A stretch of DNA of 7,255 nt. Source: an uncultured Oribacterium sp. GTDB lineage: Bacteria; Bacillota; Clostridia; Lachnospirales; Lachnospiraceae. The notes beneath the pieces were generated by a model, which was given only the letters and a program-made list of their open reading frames with translations, did no database searches and was not told where the DNA came from. Where the stretch lies: NCBI GenBank assembly GCA_938030845.1, contig CALHIC010000105.1:1-7255 (forward strand), in the 5' to 3' direction. A program made the position numbers and the translations under genes. This document shows positions 1-4,600 of the stretch, piece by piece. Position 1 is the stretch's first letter; every line of letters starts with the position of its first letter.

Positions 1-1377
1 AGAAAGAAAACCTACGATGCTCACAATGCCAATACCAAAGATACTGCAGCACCGGTAGTTTATTATGCTACAGTAAAGCCGGATGTATCGAATCTCAATG
101 TGGATGACAGCAGTATCTGGAAAAAATATGAGCCTGAGAATCATCCGGTGGACAAAAAAAGTATCGTGGCCATTGCGGTGGATGTACGAAAGACCAAAAC
201 CGGTAAGCCCTTTTATCTTCCGGGACAAAGCGCCATCAGCATTTATGTTCATATGAATGCATCCACAGAAAAGCGAAAGCTTAGTGTGGAGAATACCAAT
301 ACGGCAATCACCATTCACCGTACCTTTACAGGAGACCAACCGAACAATACATCTCAGCCTACCGATAAAACTGACATCAGTAAGCATAGGATTCTTCCGC
401 CGATTAGCGTGGAAATCAAAGGACAAAAACATATCACCAAAGATGCCGGAAATGCAGACATCAAAGCGAAGGGAGCCTTCAGCTTTAACTTAAAGCCTGT
501 GGGAAATGCGCCTATGATAGATGATGAGGGCAATGCGATTTTGGATACCGTGAAAAATCCGGAGGATATGGGAGGAGAATTTCATTTTCCGAAAATCACC
601 TTCTACCGGCCGGGAACCTATCATTATACGGTAAAGGAAAGTGGCACTTTCCCGGGGGTTAGCAATGACCCTGTATCGGAAAAAGCCTTAACGGTAGAGG
701 TGAAGGTAGATGCACCGAACTATACAAAATTAAGTGCGGAACTAAGCTATGATGGGGAAACGGAACTAAGCTTTACCAACCATTTTAGTGAGAAGGATCT
801 GCCTAAACCGAAGGAGGAGCCGAAGACACCACCCCAAACCCCGAAGGAAGAGCCGAAGACACCAAGTTCCAATAGGGAGAATCCTAAGAAGGATAGACCA
901 AGACCACAGGAAAGCCCCAAGAAGGAAGAGCCCAAGAAGCCTACGGATCCGGTACCGAAGGATAATCCAAATCCTCCTTCAACACCGGAAACTCCGCCTA
1001 GAGAAGAGCTTCCTCCTGCTAGTCCTGTTGTACCTCCCAATCCGGAAACACCGAAAACGGTAACCGTGGGAAATATTCCTCCTGCAGAACTTGCCGGAAG
1101 AAGACGGGAACTGAGAGAAAGAAGAGCAAAAGTCGAAAAACGAATCGGAGAGATTCTTGGACAGACCCGGCCTTTAACGGAGGAAGAAAAGCAGGAATTA
1201 AAGGAACTGGGAGAAGTACTTAGCGGTATCCGAGAAGAAGAAAAGCTTCTTTCCAGACAGGTGTCCACAGGAGATACAAAAAATCTGAAGCTCTTGGCAT
1301 GGGGATTTATCTTGAGTGCTTTATGCTTGGGCGGATACAGCGGATCTACTCTGCTAAGAAGAAGGAAGAGAAGATAG
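1..1377 (+). CDS. Surface protein A, C-terminal part: isopeptide (Spy0128/FctA-type) adhesin with wall-anchor tail; 5' end outside window
   Basis: Frame 1 is open from base 1 to TAG at 1375-1377 (458 codons). A GTG at 100 lies in mid-domain with coherent homology before it, so the true start is upstream. Residue numbers here are window codons. Codons 15-130 match a module of protein B (VVYYA at 19-23, SIW ending at W40, IVAIAVDVR from 55). Codons about 136-262 form one Spy0128/FctA-like isopeptide pilin domain: candidate Lys 143 (or 140), catalytic-type Glu 213 in YTVKESG, terminal Asn 260 in LSFTNHF. In this family Lys and Asn form a self-made amide bond that stiffens the stalk. Codons 268-350 are Pro/Lys/Glu-rich, a likely wall-spanning stalk. 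Codons 361-420 are charged and helix-prone. The end has QVSTGD (420-425), a hydrophobic helix (429-452) and RRRKRR: a sortase-signal layout without the usual LP. The role as a wall-anchored adhesin or pilin-like protein is inferred; the ligand is unknown. The only cysteine seen is in the membrane helix. Confidence 0.93.
   Translation, partial: RKKTYDAHNANTKDTAAPVVYYATVKPDVSNLNVDDSSIWKKYEPENHPVDKKSIVAIAVDVRKTKTGKPFYLPGQSAISIYVHMNASTEKRKLSVENTNTAITIHRTFTGDQPNNTSQPTDKTDISKHRILPPISVEIKGQKHITKDAGNADIKAKGAFSFNLKPVGNAPMIDDEGNAILDTVKNPEDMGGEFHFPKITFYRPGTYHYTVKESGTFPGVSNDPVSEKALTVEVKVDAPNYTKLSAELSYDGETELSFTNHFSEKDLPKPKEEPKTPPQTPKEEPKTPSSNRENPKKDRPRPQESPKKEEPKKPTDPVPKDNPNPPSTPETPPREELPPASPVVPPNPETPKTVTVGNIPPAELAGRRRELRERRAKVEKRIGEILGQTRPLTEEEKQELKELGEVLSGIREEEKLLSRQVSTGDTKNLKLLAWGFILSALCLGGYSGSTLLRRRKRR
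808..864 (+). repeat. Tandem direct repeat in the proline-rich stalk of protein A
   Basis: Two 24 bp copies, 808-831 and 841-864, differ at one base and sit 33 bp apart start to start. They encode PKEEPKTP twice, separated by PQT. A looser third copy (PKKEEPKK) lies near 916-939. Such in-frame repeats can change stalk length by slippage or recombination; that is inference. Confidence 0.85.
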
Positions 1378-1496
1378 GAAAGAAGACTCTTCAAAAAACT
1401 TCGAAAATTATTGATTTTTTTAGATTTTCAAAGAAATTATTATACAATAAATGAATTTTGCATAAACAGATAATAGGATAATAATTATTTGTCGAC
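1378..1496. other. AT-rich intergenic stretch after protein A
   Basis: There is no ORF or RNA gene that I can support here. The stretch is much richer in A and T than the flanking genes and includes a T7 run (1415-1421). It contains weak promoter-like words: TACAAT at 1443-1448 without a good -35 box, and TTGCAT (1458-1463) followed after 16 bp by AATAAT (1480-1485). The second pair would start transcripts almost on top of the terminator hairpin, which makes it doubtful as the promoter of the next gene. Confidence 0.5.
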
Positions 1497-1499
1497 AAA
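1480..1499. promoter_or_regulatory. Two abutting perfect palindromes, possible operator
   Basis: AATAATTATT (1480-1489) and TTTGTCGACAAA (1488-1499) are each perfect inverted repeats of 10 and 12 bp and share two bases. The second runs into the left arm of the terminator stem. Perfect short palindromes beside a -10-like AATAAT would suit a dimeric repressor, but AT-rich palindromes also arise by chance and no regulator is visible. Confidence 0.3.
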
Positions 1500-1542
1500 C
1501 TGTTAGGACTTCCCCTACAATAGGCAGTCCTAACAGTTTTTT
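1497..1542 (+). terminator. Rho-independent terminator after protein A
   Basis: A perfect 14 bp stem pairs 1497-1510 (AAACTGTTAGGACT) with 1526-1539, around a 15 nt loop that can itself pair CCTA (1514-1517) with TAGG (1521-1524). A run of six T (1537-1542) follows, then GTTT. It lies 120 bp past the stop of protein A and 132 bp before the start of protein B, so the two genes are probably separate transcription units. The distance from the stop codon is rather long, but no better hairpin with a T tract is seen closer to it. Confidence 0.88.
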
Positions 1543-1617
1543 GTTTAAGACGATTGCCTTAAAATTCATTTTTATGGAGTATTGCCTGCCTAGTTGTGCA
1601 ATTTCTTGTTTAAGGCG
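1541..1617 (+). repeat. Direct repeat pair TTGTTTAAGRCG in the leader of protein B
   Basis: TTGTTTAAGACG (1541-1552) and TTGTTTAAGGCG (1606-1617) match at 11 of 12 bases, 65 bp apart start to start. The TTTAAG core also pairs with CTTAAA at 1558-1563 as a small hairpin (8 nt loop), and GCCTTAAA (1556-1563) can pair with TTTAAGGC (1609-1616). This gives two mutually exclusive pairings for the same segment. The pair may be regulator sites or alternative RNA folds; neither is shown. Confidence 0.5.
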
Positions 1618-1622
1618 TCATT

Positions 1623-1628
1623 TAGAAT
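1623..1628 (+). promoter_or_regulatory. Weak candidate -10 box for protein B
   Basis: TAGAAT matches five of six bases of the vegetative -10 consensus and lies 42 bp before the start codon, which would leave a short leader. No good -35 box lies 16-18 bp upstream; TTGTGC at 1594-1599 is 23 bp away, too far. A second five-of-six match, TAAAAT at 1560-1565, also lacks a good -35 box. The promoter of protein B must lie after the terminator if the units are separate, but I cannot place it firmly. Confidence 0.2.
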
Positions 1629-1657
1629 AAGCTTCCAAGTGGGAAGAATAGAGTCAT

Positions 1658-1664
1658 AAAGGAG
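1658..1664 (+). promoter_or_regulatory. Ribosome binding site of protein B
   Basis: AAAGGAG ends six bases before the ATG at 1671. This fixes the start there rather than at the next in-frame ATG (1683), which has no such site. Confidence 0.9.
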
Positions 1665-1670
1665 TGTGAC

Positions 1671-4600
1671 ATGGAGAACAAAATGAGAAAGCAGGAGACT
1701 GAGGAAGCTATGGGAAGAGGAAGGGATACCTTAACCCGTAGAAATTTTTCCAAAAGACGTCAAAGAGGAGGCTTTGCCAAGAAGGGTATGGCTTATTTCC
1801 TCAGTTTTTTGATGCTTGCGGGAAATTTGCAAAGCGTGAGCTATGCGGAAGAAATTGCCGGGGAAACGGTAGAACGTATCGCTCTTGTTACAGAAGAAAA
1901 ACCCTCTGAAAGTCTGAGAGAAGAAGAGAAGAAAATTGTCCTTTCTTCGGAAGAGAAGACGGAGGAGGGAAAGACTTCTGAGGAAGAAACTGCCTTGGAT
2001 AAGAAAGAAGATTTAACTTCAGAAGAGGCGAATAAGACGGTTCCTTCGGAAGCAAAGACTGAGGAGCTTTCTTTGGAAGAGAAGGCGAGTCTGTCATCGG
2101 AAGAAGCTAAGCAGGAGGAAAAACCGGAGTATATGGACGCCGGTTCTTTTGAGGCTTCCTACAGTAAGGATATTACTGTACTGGCAAGCTTTTCTGAGGG
2201 AACCTTCTATGAAGGAACCAGAATGAAGGTGGTCCCGGTAGATTCAGAAAGCATTCTGGAAGAGGCCAAGGCCCTTTCTTTGAAGGATTATAAGAAAAAG
2301 AATCCGGGGGAAGAGGCGGAGGTTGAAGTTCTGGAGGCTATCGACATTTCCTTCTACAGAGAAGTTAACGGTGTGGAAAAGGAAGTACAGCCTAAGAACG
2401 GCAAGAAGGTAGAGCTTCGCCTGCAAAAAAGTAAAAAAATAAAGGATGCTTTAGAGAAGACTGAGGAAAATCTTAAAGAAGATCAAGAAGAGGATCTTGA
2501 GGAAGAACTACAGATTGTACATCTTTCTGAAAATCATCCCGGAGAAATCCTTAGTGTAAAGGAGGAGGGAGAAGAACTCCTGTTTTCCGCAAAGCATTTC
2601 AGTCCTTTTGCTCTGGTAAGTATAAATAATTCGGGAGAAGAGGCTGTCAACCATGAGTTTAAGGCATTTTGGACGGAAGCTCCTAATGCTCCTCGATTTG
2701 GCACGACCATTCCTAACGGCCATACTTATACCGATGGCAGTAACGGTGTAATGCGGGAACAAAGAGATTTAAAAATCATTCCTCCGGATAGTTCTTCCAA
2801 CGGTACGGATACAACTACCCTGGGCATAGAGCTTACTCTAAAGGGAAACAAAAATGTCAGTTATGATGTAGGAACGGTTAATATTGATGTTCCTGCCAGA
2901 ATTTTTGAAGGCTGGGATGAAAATGAACCGGACAAACTTTCCGTGTATGAGAAAAAGGAAGGGAATCAGCATAAGCTGCAGCCTTCTATGGCTACAGGCT
3001 TGCTTGAGGCGCCGAATACCAATACCCAAAGTAGCTTTAATTATACCATTATCAAAAAGAATGTTCCCGGAAAGGATAAGCCGGAAGACTATCTTCGTTT
3101 AACGAACTATAGGGCGGTAAACGGTGGATTTACTTTTAAGGCGGATATTGCCTATAACCTGACTCCTACCATGCTGAAGGTAAAAAAGCATGATTATGCT
3201 AAGGGGGTAGGTGTCTATGACAATAGATTCCCTGTCAGCTTAAATATTGACCACAGTGATAACAGTTTGGATGTGAAACAGGATGTTCCTCTTTCCGTTC
3301 ATGTGGAAACCAAGGTTGAGCCTACTAGCTTCAATTTCAAGCACGGTGAGGCGGATATGAAGCAGGGGATATTCTTCTCCTGGGATCCCAGCTGGGGCAC
3401 TACCACGGATAACCCCGGTGAGTATTTCTATGGCGTTTGGTATCTAAGAGTGGATAGAGCCAGGGCAAGCTCTCAGGCCTTTGATTATACCTTCCATACC
3501 TTAAATCCAAAAGATTCGGGTGGAGGTATCCTGGTTGGTGCGAAGAAGCTTCCTACAAACGCGGCATGGAACGTCTACTACAATAAGAGCGATATTGAAA
3601 ATCATGCCAGAAACGGTTATGCGGATATTGCAAAGTTTATGGGGCCGGGAGAAAATCCTCCGGCAACAAAGCCTTTTTTGGAGAACCCCATTAATAGAAG
3701 CTATGTAGGAATTCCTAAGGATCCCAGTGTAGAAAACCTCCCCACTCATCAGCCCTATGTGGCTGCCTTAAACTATGCCAACGACAAGTATAATTCCCAG
3801 CTTTATGCCTTACTGTATAAGTATCCTATGAGCAAGTTGCAAGAGGCAAAGGACAAGGGTATCGATCTTACGACCGATGGGCTTGATATTAGCAATAAGG
3901 TTGGGTTTACAGAAACCTGGGCAGACGGCTATGTGAGAAAGGGTGAGGCGGAGGCGGCACCTATGAAGGTACTTCTTCGCTCTTCAGGGCCGGGAGACTT
4001 TTTATTAAAGAAGTATAATACTGTGGATAGACAGATTTACCTTGGCGTTTTTGGATTACAAAGTATTTATAAAGGTGGTGCAGCGGCTCCTGTAGTATAT
4101 AGCAACTGGAATGAAAGCTTTACTCTTTCTGCTACATATAAGGCAAAGGATAGCAGTGTAAATGTGTCACGGGACGGAAGCTATACCACCTCTGATACTA
4201 ATGTTCCCGGTTCCGGTGCTACCCTTACAGACGGAAAGTATAAGCTATTCTCTGTAAAACCCAGCCAAGTAAATGGAAAAACTTTGAAAGAGGAAACAAA
4301 TCAGGATGAATTCTCCAGTGATTCTATAACAAACGGTGATGTTTATAGAGGTGGCGTTTATGAATTAACAGAGGAGGACTACCATTATAGCCGTATCTAT
4401 TTAAGAGATATGAAGGCCTATGATGTGGATTATTTGGGGAATCAGCTGGTAAAATTCTCCGGTAAAGCAAGCCCCAGAAAGAAAGATTCAAGCTATCCTC
4501 CCGTACAGGTTATGGTAAAGGATAAGAGATATCCGGGAAGAGGATATTTTGAGTATGGTCGCTTAAGCTATAACGACCATGGAGGCGTTATCTTTACTGT

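Noticed and set aside
100..102. GTG at 100 as the start of protein A
   Set aside because: The frame stays open to base 1, and the residues before it align with protein B, so it is internal.
788..1063. A 91-codon + strand frame in the same stalk region
   Set aside because: It is an Arg-rich out-of-frame reading of the repetitive stalk codons, without independent support.
747..1394. A 215-codon open frame on the - strand opposite the proline-rich stalk of protein A
   Set aside because: Its Ser/Gly/Leu/Phe-rich product is the expected antisense of Pro/Lys/Glu codons. It overlaps a clear gene completely and has no domain.
1403..1429. GAAAAT/ATTTTC hairpin near the end of protein A as its terminator
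   Set aside because: The stem is only six mostly A-T pairs with a 15 nt loop and no T tract after it; the hairpin at 1497-1539 is far stronger.
1574..1630. An 18-codon ORF in the leader of protein B with three cysteines in CxxxCxxxC spacing
   Set aside because: No Shine-Dalgarno sequence precedes its ATG and such short frames are common by chance. A leader peptide remains possible but unsupported.
3501..3749. An 82-codon - strand frame inside protein B, and other short antisense frames across 1888-6811
   Set aside because: All are shadows within one continuous reading frame, without ribosome sites or recognisable products.
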